DNA from: Lentimicrobiaceae bacterium
Lineage (GTDB): Bacteria > Bacteroidota > Bacteroidia > Bacteroidales > Lentimicrobiaceae
Length of the DNA stretch: 64,000 nt
Direction: 5' to 3'
Assembly: GCA_020636745.1 (NCBI GenBank)
Contig: JACJXH010000007.1
Location: 124,001 to 188,000 of the forward strand
The position numbers were made by a program, and so were the translations under genes. Within the stretch, counting starts at the first letter, position 1. Each line of letters starts with the position of its first letter. Below, piece by piece: positions 51,714-60,044 of this stretch. The notes below the pieces were generated by a model, which made no database searches, was not told the origin of the DNA, and worked only from the letters and a program-made list of their open reading frames with translations.

Positions 51714-52697
51714 ATGATAAGCTTAACTAAACAGTCTTTCTTCAGGAACCTGCTCAAACCAGTAATTTTACTGGTTATTTGTGGTATGTTGCCCTTTGGG
51801 GTATCTGCACAGCAGGAACCCCAGATTACACTGAATATGTTTAATCATATGGCTGTCAATCCCGGTTATGCCGGATTGCGCGACGCCATTTGTGTAACCG
51901 GAATTATTCGTCAGCAATGGATGGGTATTGAGGATGCCGAAGGAACCAAAGTTTCTCCGGAAACTTATGTTATTTCCGGCGATTCTCCTGTGAGACTGCT
52001 CAGAGGTGGCGTTTCAGCGGTTGTGATGCAGGATAAAATAGGCTATTTTAAAGACGTTTATGTTAAGCTGGGCTACGCTTACAACCGTTCATTGGGAGAT
52101 GGAGAGCTCGGAATCGGTTTCAACGTTGGATTCTTAAACAAATCGCTTGATTTCTCTAAATTTAAACCTGTTGACGCCGGAGATCAGCTGCTTCAGGGAG
52201 GCAATGAAAGTACCATGTTTACCGACCTGGCAGTTGGGGCATTCTATATTCAACCCAATGGATTATACATGGGGCTGTCGGCAACCCAATTGCTGGAAGG
52301 CTCAAGGCAGCTCGGAACCGGTACCGCCGGAACTGAGTTTAAACTTCGCCGGCATTACTATGCAACAGCCGGTTATGAAATCTCATGGATTCGTAACCCT
52401 GCTTTTGTATTGATTCCGGGGGTTTTTGCCAAATATGACGGATCAACCATTCAACTGGATTTTAATACTATTTTACAGTATAATCAGAAATTCTGGGGCG
52501 GATTGACCTACAGAATCCAGGAAACTGCTGCTGTAATGGTAGGAATGAAAGTTAAAGATATAAGTTTTGGCTATGCTTATGATATCCCTCTTTCCAGAAT
52601 CGGAGGAGCAGGAAGTCATGAAGTTATGGTAAGATATTGCTTCAAACTCGAATTGGAGAAAGCGCGCAGAAGTTTCCGCAACACGCGTTTCTTATAA
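51714..52697 (+). CDS. porP: T9SS outer-membrane protein PorP/SprF family
   Basis: 327 residues, signal peptide ending near VSAQQ. The mature start QITLNMFNHMAVNPGYAGLRDAI is the hallmark of the PorP/SprF family (MFN....NPAYAG). The rest is a beta-barrel pattern of alternating strands, with the final strand ending in aromatic/basic residues. In studied T9SS, PorP binds PorK/PorN or PorM peripherally, and SprF handles specific cargo such as SprB. Position at the head of porKLMN argues for PorP proper. Confidence 0.9.
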   Translation: MISLTKQSFFRNLLKPVILLVICGMLPFGVSAQQEPQITLNMFNHMAVNPGYAGLRDAICVTGIIRQQWMGIEDAEGTKVSPETYVISGDSPVRLLRGGVSAVVMQDKIGYFKDVYVKLGYAYNRSLGDGELGIGFNVGFLNKSLDFSKFKPVDAGDQLLQGGNESTMFTDLAVGAFYIQPNGLYMGLSATQLLEGSRQLGTGTAGTEFKLRRHYYATAGYEISWIRNPAFVLIPGVFAKYDGSTIQLDFNTILQYNQKFWGGLTYRIQETAAVMVGMKVKDISFGYAYDIPLSRIGGAGSHEVMVRYCFKLELEKARRSFRNTRFL

Positions 52698-52809
52698 ACG
52701 AAATTTGGAATAATACACATTATAACTATTTTTGTCGGTTCAAAAAAATCGGTAACCTAAAATAAACCTGAGGTAAAAACCGTTATTTGCATTAAAATCA
52801 GTAACAAAC

Positions 52810-54165
52810 ATGAAAAGACTCTTCAACTACCTCATTGCTGCCGTTATTCTGAGTAGCTGTGGCAATTCAGGAAACGGCGAACTCGTAGGTGTTTCTAAGC
52901 GTGAGAAATTTTATCAGCCCGATCCTTATGGTATGGCTTATATTCCTATGGGAAGTTTTACCATGGGTGTTGGCGATCAGGATGTGCCTTATGCCCATAT
53001 CAACGATCCTCGCACAGTATCCGTGAGTGCTTTCTACATGGACGAGACTGAAATTACCAACAATGAATACCGTCAGTTTGTTTTTTGGGTACGCGACTCC
53101 ATAGCACGTCGCAAACTGGGTGAAGTAAAGGAAGAAGAATATCTGATTACTGAAAATAAAAAAACAGGCGAAACCTACGATCCTGCTTTTCTTAACTGGA
53201 AAACTGAAATCAAATGGAATGGTGAAGAAGAGCGCGAAGCCCTCTCTGATATGTTTCTGCCTGAGCATGAGCGTTATTTCCGCCGCAAAGAAATTGATAC
53301 CCGTAAACTTTTTTATGAATATTACTGGGTTGACCTTAAAGCTGCCGCCGGTAAAGATTTTTCATCCGGAGATCCTATCAATGCTGGCCTGGCCAATCGT
53401 CCTCAGGGCTTAAAAGACCGTTCACTCTATGTTCGCAAAGAGGTTATCAATGTTTATCCCGATACACTTGCCTGGATTCATGATTATGCCTATTCATATA
53501 ATGATCCTATGACTGAGCGCTATTTCTGGCATCCTGCCTACGATAATTATCCTGTAGTTGGAGTAAACTGGAAACAGGCTAAAGCTTTTAGTATCTGGCG
53601 CACCGAATTGCTGCGTGCATACCTCAACAGCAGAGGAAATGCCGTAGTGAATGAGTTCAGGCTCCCTACCGAAGCTGAATGGGAATGGGCTGCACGTGGT
53701 GGCAATTCATTCAGTCCATATCCTTGGGGCGGGCCATATACCCGCAACGAAAAGGGATGCTTCCTCGCTAATTTTAAACCCCTGCGTGGTAATTATGTAG
53801 ATGATGGCGGACTTACTCCGGTAATTGTAGCCCACTATCCTGCCAATGATTTTGGATTGTACGATATGGCTGGAAATGTTGCTGAATGGACCAATGATGC
53901 TTACGACGAATCATCCTACAATTTTACCTGGGATATGAATCCGGCATACAGTTATAATGCAAAAGACAGCGATCCCCCCGCACTCAAAAGGAAAGTTGTG
54001 CGCGGCGGCTCTTGGAAAGATATTTCTTATTACCTTCAGGTTAATGCCCGTACTTATGAATTTCAGGATACTGCCAAAAGTTATATCGGATTCCGTTGTG
54101 TTCAGAATTTTATGGGACGACAGAAAGATGATAATCCTGCCAGAGCATCAAAAATTTATAACTAA
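52810..54165 (+). CDS. porK: T9SS ring lipoprotein PorK/GldK
   Basis: 451 residues, lipoprotein signal with lipobox LSSC (Cys17). Formylglycine-generating-enzyme/sulfatase-modifying fold (about 40-435): YIPMGSFTMG, MDETEITNNEYRQF, LPTEAEWEWAARGG, DMAGNVAEWTNDAY, VRGGSWKD, IGFRCVQNF. GldK lacks the enzyme's active cysteines and is structural: with PorN it forms the large periplasmic ring under the outer membrane. 112 bp after porP and 90 bp before porL. Confidence 0.96.
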   Translation: MKRLFNYLIAAVILSSCGNSGNGELVGVSKREKFYQPDPYGMAYIPMGSFTMGVGDQDVPYAHINDPRTVSVSAFYMDETEITNNEYRQFVFWVRDSIARRKLGEVKEEEYLITENKKTGETYDPAFLNWKTEIKWNGEEEREALSDMFLPEHERYFRRKEIDTRKLFYEYYWVDLKAAAGKDFSSGDPINAGLANRPQGLKDRSLYVRKEVINVYPDTLAWIHDYAYSYNDPMTERYFWHPAYDNYPVVGVNWKQAKAFSIWRTELLRAYLNSRGNAVVNEFRLPTEAEWEWAARGGNSFSPYPWGGPYTRNEKGCFLANFKPLRGNYVDDGGLTPVIVAHYPANDFGLYDMAGNVAEWTNDAYDESSYNFTWDMNPAYSYNAKDSDPPALKRKVVRGGSWKDISYYLQVNARTYEFQDTAKSYIGFRCVQNFMGRQKDDNPARASKIYN

Positions 54166-54255
54166 TCGGGATTACTTTTTTGCTTAAGTATGATCAATTT
54201 GGGATTGGACTAAATATTTAACAAACACTAAATCAACAAATTAACACTTAACATC

Positions 54256-55113
54256 ATGGGATTGAACAATTTAGTCAGAGGTAAGGGGTTCAGAAACTTC
54301 ATGGCAAAACTATATGGATGGGGAGCAGCCGTAGTTATTCTTGGAGCTTTGTTTAAAATTAATCACTATACCGGAGCTAACGAAATGCTTATTGTTGGTT
54401 TGGGAACAGAAGCCCTGATTTTCTTCTTTTCAGCTTTTGAACCACCACATGTTGAACCAGACTGGAGTCTTGTTTATCCAGAGTTAGCCGGTATGTATCA
54501 TGGCGGTGAAGGTACTAAAGGACCCAAAGGAAAAACTCCTACTCAGGAACTGGATGGAATGCTTGAAAAAGCAAAAATTGGTCCTGAACTGATTCAAAGT
54601 CTTGGTAATGGCCTGCGCACACTCAGTGAAAACGCCGGCAAAATGGCCGATATGTCAAGTGCTGCTGTTGCTACCAATGACTATACAAAGAATCTGACCA
54701 ATGCATCTAAATCTGTAAACGAACTGTCTGTTTCAATTGCTAAAGCTTCTGAAACTTCAAATCAACTGGCTGCTACTTATCAGCAATCAGCTCAAACCTT
54801 GTCAAAATCAATTGAAAAATTTGATTTTGCTGGTCTTGATAACAAAACATACAGTGAGCAATTGCAGAAAATCTCAAGTAATCTTTCAGCCCTCAATGCT
54901 GTATATGAACTTCAGCTGAAGAGCTCAAACACGCATGTTGAAGATACCAATAAACTTCATGCCAGCATCAACCAGTATCTGAGTAATATCAGTGGTTCGA
55001 GCGATGATATGAGCCGTTACAGACAGGAACTCGATAATTTAACCAAAAAGGTTTCTGCACTCAACAACGTTTATGGCAATATGCTTGCTGCTATGAATGT
55101 TAACGTTAAGTAA
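54256..55113 (+). CDS. porL: T9SS motor protein PorL/GldL
   Basis: 285 residues. Two membrane helices close to the N-terminus (about 20-36 and 42-62), with Glu52 in the second (VGLGTEALIFFF), the position expected for the conserved proton-path glutamate. A Pro-rich region, then a long cytoplasmic coiled coil (about 95-280) with repeated SxxLSxxNAVYE/LNNVYG motifs. With PorM it forms the rotary, proton-driven motor of the T9SS. Confidence 0.96.
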   Translation: MGLNNLVRGKGFRNFMAKLYGWGAAVVILGALFKINHYTGANEMLIVGLGTEALIFFFSAFEPPHVEPDWSLVYPELAGMYHGGEGTKGPKGKTPTQELDGMLEKAKIGPELIQSLGNGLRTLSENAGKMADMSSAAVATNDYTKNLTNASKSVNELSVSIAKASETSNQLAATYQQSAQTLSKSIEKFDFAGLDNKTYSEQLQKISSNLSALNAVYELQLKSSNTHVEDTNKLHASINQYLSNISGSSDDMSRYRQELDNLTKKVSALNNVYGNMLAAMNVNVK

Positions 55114-55160
55114 CGCGGGCTATTCACAGATTTTCTTACAAAACTTATTAAATAAAAATT

Positions 55161-56723
55161 ATGGCTGGATACAAGGAGACACCGCGACAAAAAATGATCG
55201 CGATGATGTACCTGGTGTTGACTGCGCTACTGGCTTTGAATGTTTCTGTTGAGATTATTGAGGCTTTCGTTATTGTAAACCGAAGTATTGAGGGAACCAA
55301 TGAAAACCTCAAATCCAGGAACAGCGAAACCTATGCAAGGTTTGAACAACAGAATCTGTTAAATGAAGCAAAAGTGGGTCCTTTCTGGGCTAAAGCTAAG
55401 GAAGCAAAAAAGCTTTCCGACGATCTTGTTTCATTTATCGAACAAGCTAAATATGAGGTTATTGCCAAGTCTGAAAGAAGTACTGTTGAAGCTGTTCGTG
55501 ATATTCCTCTCGGACAGATAGAATCTAAAGATAAGTACGACGAATCAACCAATTATTTTATCGGAAACTCACAGGATGGTTCGAAAGGAAAATCCAGGGA
55601 GATTAAAGATAGAATTGAGCTCTATAAAAAAGAGATTGTAAATTTACTTGATGAGCAGGACAGGGCCGGTATTAAACTTGGACTGGATACCGAAGGTCCT
55701 TTCCGCGATGCCAGTGGCGCAAAACAAAATTGGGAGATGCATAATTTCTACCATATTATTCTTGCTGCCAATGTAACTTTTCTCAATAAACTGATTGCAG
55801 ACGTCAGAACCATTGAAGGTGACATTGTTACCAAACTCTTCAACTCTGTTTCAGCGAATGACTTTAAAACAGATCAGGTTGCTGCCAGAGTAATCCCTAA
55901 TTCGAAACTCGTTTTCAAAGGTGATAACTACGAAGCCGAGATTATGGTTGCGGCCATCGACTCCAAGCAAAATCCCGAGGTTATCATTGGCGGAAGGCAA
56001 CTCCCTGCTGAAGGTGGTATTGCAAAGTATACTGTTAGCGCAAATGCTACTGGTTTACAAACCTATCGTGGTACCATGAAAGTTAAAGGCCCTGATGGAG
56101 AACCCAAAGAGTATCCTTTTGAGGAATCTTATTTTGTAATGACTCCTTCCTTAACAGTGGCCCCTACAAAAATGAACGTTTTCTATGCCAATGTTGAAAA
56201 TCCGGTTTCTATTGCAGCTTCAGGTATTCCCGAATCGCAAATCTCTGCCGACATTTCAACTGGTACAATCAGACGTGCTCCTGATGGGAAAAACTGGATT
56301 GTTAAAGTGCCTCTGGGCTCAAAAGCAACTGTTACGGTTAAGCATAATGATGGCAAAACAACCCGTAATATGGGGAGTGCTGAATTCCGTATCAAACGTG
56401 TTCCGGATCCAAAAGCTTATATTGCCAATACTGATGGCGGTCCTGTAGCAAAAAATATGTTGCTTGCTTCAAGAGCTATTATTCCTAAAATGCCCGAAGA
56501 TTTCGACTTTGACCTCAACTTCGAAATTGTTTCCTTCAGCTTTGTTGGAATCAAAAGTGGTGATACTTTCGAGCGTCCGGGTAATGGAAATCAGTTGACC
56601 CAGGAAATGCAGAATTTTATCTCAAACTGTAAAAGAGGACAGCGTATCTGGCTCGAAAATATCATGGCAAAAGGCCCTGACGGAAATCGTAAGTTAGGTA
56701 CAATCAGTTTGATAATACAATAA
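55161..56723 (+). CDS. porM: T9SS motor protein PorM/GldM
   Basis: 520 residues. Conserved cytoplasmic start MAGYKETPRQKMI, a single membrane helix (about 14-34), then a long periplasmic shaft of four domains: helical D1 (about 40-220) and beta-rich D2-D4 (about 225-515), with LTVAPTKMNVFYANVENPV marking the D3 start. It spans the periplasm to contact the PorK/PorN ring. 47 bp after porL. Confidence 0.96.
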   Translation: MAGYKETPRQKMIAMMYLVLTALLALNVSVEIIEAFVIVNRSIEGTNENLKSRNSETYARFEQQNLLNEAKVGPFWAKAKEAKKLSDDLVSFIEQAKYEVIAKSERSTVEAVRDIPLGQIESKDKYDESTNYFIGNSQDGSKGKSREIKDRIELYKKEIVNLLDEQDRAGIKLGLDTEGPFRDASGAKQNWEMHNFYHIILAANVTFLNKLIADVRTIEGDIVTKLFNSVSANDFKTDQVAARVIPNSKLVFKGDNYEAEIMVAAIDSKQNPEVIIGGRQLPAEGGIAKYTVSANATGLQTYRGTMKVKGPDGEPKEYPFEESYFVMTPSLTVAPTKMNVFYANVENPVSIAASGIPESQISADISTGTIRRAPDGKNWIVKVPLGSKATVTVKHNDGKTTRNMGSAEFRIKRVPDPKAYIANTDGGPVAKNMLLASRAIIPKMPEDFDFDLNFEIVSFSFVGIKSGDTFERPGNGNQLTQEMQNFISNCKRGQRIWLENIMAKGPDGNRKLGTISLIIQ

Positions 56724-56751
56724 TAGTTCCTGGATAGTCGTTTATTTAATC

Positions 56752-56789
56752 CCAATCCGGTTGGGTATTAATCAACCTTGCCGGATTGG
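56752..56789 (+). repeat. Hairpin in the porM-porN gap
   Basis: CCAATCCGG and CCGGATTGG form a perfect 9-bp stem, with an inner GTTG/CAAC pairing in the 20-nt spacer. There is no following T-run, so it is more likely an RNA processing or attenuation element than a full terminator. It is 28 bp after the porM stop. Confidence 0.5.
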
Positions 56790-56876
56790 AATTTAAAGAA
56801 AATATGCCGGTTTAGCGGCCAAAAATTGAAATTCTGGTAGTCGGGTTCGGCTTGCCACAAACAAATAAGTTAACGG

Positions 56877-57734
56877 ATGAAAAAAGTATTTGGTTTTCTT
56901 GCCATTGTTTTATTGATGGCTGGTTTTGCAAAAACAAGTATCTCTCAGGTGCTCGATAGCCCACCGCGCGATGGTATTTACGATAAGAAAGTTACCATTG
57001 AGAAGAAGCCTATTACCTATCCGTGGGTACGTGAGGCTGATGTTATCTGGAGCAAACGTATCTGGCGCGTGATTGACCTGCGCGAAAAAATGAATCAGGC
57101 TTTTTATTATCCTGAAGTTCCTCATAACGATTTACGCAGCCTTATGCAGGTGCTGATGGATGCCTTAAAGGAAGGTACCATTACAGCCTACGATGCTTCT
57201 TCTTCAACCGACGAATTCCTGGTTCCTTTAACTTATCAGGAAATCATGAACAGACTCGAACGAGTTGATTCTGTTCCTATGCAACGTCCTTACCCGCCTT
57301 ACGACTGGTATGATACCGTTATTTCTGTTAAATTTAATCCTTCAGATGTTAAACGGTTCAGAATCAAAGAAGACTGGTTTTTCGATAAACAGCGCTCGGT
57401 TATGGAGGTTCGCATTTTAGGTATTTGTCCGGTGCGCGATAATTTTGATGAAAATGGCCTTTTCAGGGCTTATGATCCTCTCTACTGGATTTATTTCCCC
57501 GAAGCCCGTCAGGTGTTGGCTAAAGCTGAAGTCTTCAATAGAAATAACAGCGCTGCCCGCAAAACTTATGATGATATCTTCTGGAAACGTATGTTCACCA
57601 GCTATATCTACAAGGAAGACAATGTATACGATAGACGAATTTCTGACTATGCAACCGGAATTGATGCTTTGATGGAAGCCGACAGGGTTAAAAATGACCT
57701 GTTTACTTTTGAGCATAATCTCTGGGAGTTCTAG
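56877..57734 (+). CDS. porN: T9SS ring protein PorN/GldN
   Basis: 285 residues with signal peptide (MKKVFGFLAIVLLMAGFAKTSISQ). Family motifs: VLDSPPRDGIYDKK, WSKRIWRVIDLREKMNQAFYYP, DIFWKRMFTSYIYKE at the C-terminal side. It binds PorK to form the periplasmic ring. 153 bp after porM, the largest gap in the core operon, containing the hairpin at 56752. The operon ends here with the terminator at 57753. Confidence 0.95.
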   Translation: MKKVFGFLAIVLLMAGFAKTSISQVLDSPPRDGIYDKKVTIEKKPITYPWVREADVIWSKRIWRVIDLREKMNQAFYYPEVPHNDLRSLMQVLMDALKEGTITAYDASSSTDEFLVPLTYQEIMNRLERVDSVPMQRPYPPYDWYDTVISVKFNPSDVKRFRIKEDWFFDKQRSVMEVRILGICPVRDNFDENGLFRAYDPLYWIYFPEARQVLAKAEVFNRNNSAARKTYDDIFWKRMFTSYIYKEDNVYDRRISDYATGIDALMEADRVKNDLFTFEHNLWEF

Positions 57735-57752
57735 AAATTATCAAAATATTGT

Positions 57753-57786
57753 AAACCGCCCTGTTTTATAAAGCCGGGCGGTTTTT
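57753..57786 (+). terminator. Terminator of the por operon
   Basis: AAACCGCCC / GGGCGGTTT 9-bp stem with a 14-nt loop and a T-run (TTTTTGTTTT). It starts 19 bp after the porN stop. Its T-tract overlaps the -33 box of the recG promoter. Confidence 0.85.
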
Positions 57787-57818
57787 GTTTTATGGTCACC
57801 CGCTATATTGTATATTTG
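57784..57818 (+). promoter_or_regulatory. Promoter of recG
   Basis: TTTG (57784-57787) and TATATTTG (57811-57818) with 23 bp between, within the range for the Bacteroidota sigma-ABfr-type consensus TTTG-N17-23-TAnnTTTG. The start codon is 28 bp further, giving a short leader. Confidence 0.5.
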
Positions 57819-57845
57819 CCTTTGAGTTTTTAAACCGTTCATTTA

Positions 57846-59939
57846 GTGGTGAATTTACTTGATACTCCTGTTGAATACCTGAAAGGTGTAGGACCTTTGA
57901 GAGCCGAGATTCTGCGCAAGGAAACCGGAATACGAACCTTCGGCGAACTTCTGCTTTATTACCCTTTCAGATATGTTGATCGCAGTAAATTTTACACCGT
58001 AGCCGAGGTGAACACTGATACTGCATGGCTTCAGTTAAAAGGGAAAATCACCGGAATGCAAACGTTAGGGACCGGTCGGGCCCAGCGTTTGGTAATGAAC
58101 TTTCGCGATAATACCGGAGAGATTGAATTGGTTTGGTTTCAGGGCGTTAAATGGATTAAGGATAAGGTAAAGCCCGGAAAAGAGTTTATAATTTTTGGGA
58201 AACCCAATTACTTTAACGGGCGGTATAACTTTACGCATCCTGATATCGAACCAGCCGATGAGGAGATACTGATTCAGAACGAACCGCTGCAACCCTATTA
58301 TCCAACTTCCGAAAAGCTTAAAAGCCGTGGATTTACTCCCAAAAATTTTGCACGGATTATGCGGAACCTGCTTCAACTGGTTCAATATGTTATTCCTGAA
58401 ACGCTCAATCAGAACCTTCTGTCGGCTCTCAAATTAATGCCTCGGGCAGAAGCATTGATCAATATTCATTTTCCGCGCAATCCACAGGCTTTAGCCAAAG
58501 CGCAGGAACGGTTGAAATTCGATGAGCTCTTCTTTATTCAGTTGCAGTTGCTCCGGCTCAAATATGTGAGAATGGAGAAAGTGCATGGCCGGGTTTTCAG
58601 CCATATAGGTGCTTATTTTAATTCATTTTATCATCAGAATCTTCCTTTTGAACTTACCAATGCCCAAAAAAAAGTGGTGAAGGAAATAAGAGCCGATTTG
58701 GGAAGTGGTAAACAAATGAATCGTTTATTGCAGGGAGATGTGGGAAGCGGAAAAACATTGGTTGCGCTTATGTCGATGCTGATTGCGCTTGACAACGGTT
58801 GCCAGGCATGCCTTATGGCTCCCACAGAAATTCTGGCTACCCAGCACTTTAAAACCATTGGTAAAATGCTGGCAGGTTTGCCTGTTGAAGTGGTGTTACT
58901 GACTGGATCAACCAAAAAAGCGAACAGAAAAGTTCTGCACGAAAAACTTCAGGACGGAACTTTACATATACTGATTGGTACCCATGCATTGATTGAAGAT
59001 CAGGTTAGATTTCAAAATCTGGGTTTGGTTGTGATTGATGAACAACACCGGTTTGGAGTGGCGCAACGTGCCCGTCTGTGGGAAAAAAGTCAGATTCCAC
59101 CACATATCCTGGTAATGACAGCGACTCCTATCCCACGTACTTTAGCCATGACACTTTACGGTGATTTGGATGTTTCTGTAATTGATGAATTGCCACCCGG
59201 CCGAAAGCCTGTCAAGACCTATCACTTTTTTGAAAAAGAAAGACTTCGGGTTTTTCGCTTTATGAAAGACCAGATTGCTCAGGGGCGGCAGATTTATGTG
59301 GTTTATCCTTTAATCAACGAATCGGAATCACTCGATTTGCAGGATTTGATGGATGGCTTTGATACCGTTTCAAGGTATTTCCCCTTGCCCGAATACCAGA
59401 TAAGTGTGGTGCATGGTCAATTGAAGGCTGCCGAGAAGGAGAGTGAAATGCGCCGCTTTATCGAAAAGAAAACCCAGATTATGGTGGCTACTACTGTGAT
59501 TGAAGTTGGTGTTGATGTTCCAAATGCTTCGGTTATGGTTATTGAAAATGCTGAACGATTCGGTTTGTCGCAGCTGCATCAGCTTCGTGGAAGAGTGGGA
59601 AGGGGCGCCGACCAGTCTCACTGTATTCTTATGAGTAGTTACAAGCTTACTGCTGATGGCCGAAAACGTCTTGATACAATGGTAAAAACGACTGATGGCT
59701 TTGAGATAGCTGAAGTGGATCTTCACCTGCGCGGCCCCGGTGACCTTCAGGGTACACAGCAGAGCGGACTGGTTGGACTTAAACTGGCGAGTCTGGTGAA
59801 GGATGAGAAATTGCTGAAGATTGCCCGCGAATTTGCCCACCGAACCCTTACTGACGATCCCGAATTGAAAAAGCTGGAAAATCTTCCTATGCTCAGATAC
59901 CTGCAGATAAGCGCCAATGACTGGGGGAAGATTAGTTAA
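57846..59939 (+). CDS. recG: ATP-dependent DNA helicase RecG
   Basis: 697 residues; start codon is GTG at 57846 (a second GTG follows directly). Wedge/OB domain at the N-terminus (YLKGVGPLRAEIL, about 55-160), then helicase motifs: Walker A LQGDVGSGKT, TH motif IGTHALIED, DEQHRFGV (motif II), TATPIPRTLA (III), and QLRGRVGRG (VI) with the C-terminal TRG wedge. Remodels stalled replication forks and Holliday junctions. Confidence 0.97.
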   Translation: MVNLLDTPVEYLKGVGPLRAEILRKETGIRTFGELLLYYPFRYVDRSKFYTVAEVNTDTAWLQLKGKITGMQTLGTGRAQRLVMNFRDNTGEIELVWFQGVKWIKDKVKPGKEFIIFGKPNYFNGRYNFTHPDIEPADEEILIQNEPLQPYYPTSEKLKSRGFTPKNFARIMRNLLQLVQYVIPETLNQNLLSALKLMPRAEALINIHFPRNPQALAKAQERLKFDELFFIQLQLLRLKYVRMEKVHGRVFSHIGAYFNSFYHQNLPFELTNAQKKVVKEIRADLGSGKQMNRLLQGDVGSGKTLVALMSMLIALDNGCQACLMAPTEILATQHFKTIGKMLAGLPVEVVLLTGSTKKANRKVLHEKLQDGTLHILIGTHALIEDQVRFQNLGLVVIDEQHRFGVAQRARLWEKSQIPPHILVMTATPIPRTLAMTLYGDLDVSVIDELPPGRKPVKTYHFFEKERLRVFRFMKDQIAQGRQIYVVYPLINESESLDLQDLMDGFDTVSRYFPLPEYQISVVHGQLKAAEKESEMRRFIEKKTQIMVATTVIEVGVDVPNASVMVIENAERFGLSQLHQLRGRVGRGADQSHCILMSSYKLTADGRKRLDTMVKTTDGFEIAEVDLHLRGPGDLQGTQQSGLVGLKLASLVKDEKLLKIAREFAHRTLTDDPELKKLENLPMLRYLQISANDWGKIS

Positions 59940-60015
59940 TATTGAAATATTTGCCAGCTGATAGCCTGCAGATTGCCCGATTTAATTTTTACCCATCTCA
60001 TTCCCCAATTATCCT

Positions 60016-60023
60016 TAAATTTG
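60016..60023 (+). promoter_or_regulatory. Candidate -7 element for pheT
   Basis: TAAATTTG matches TAnnTTTG, 22-29 bp upstream of the ATG at 60045. The -33 box is unclear. Confidence 0.35.
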
Positions 60024-60044
60024 CCCTTCCTTAAACACAATACA

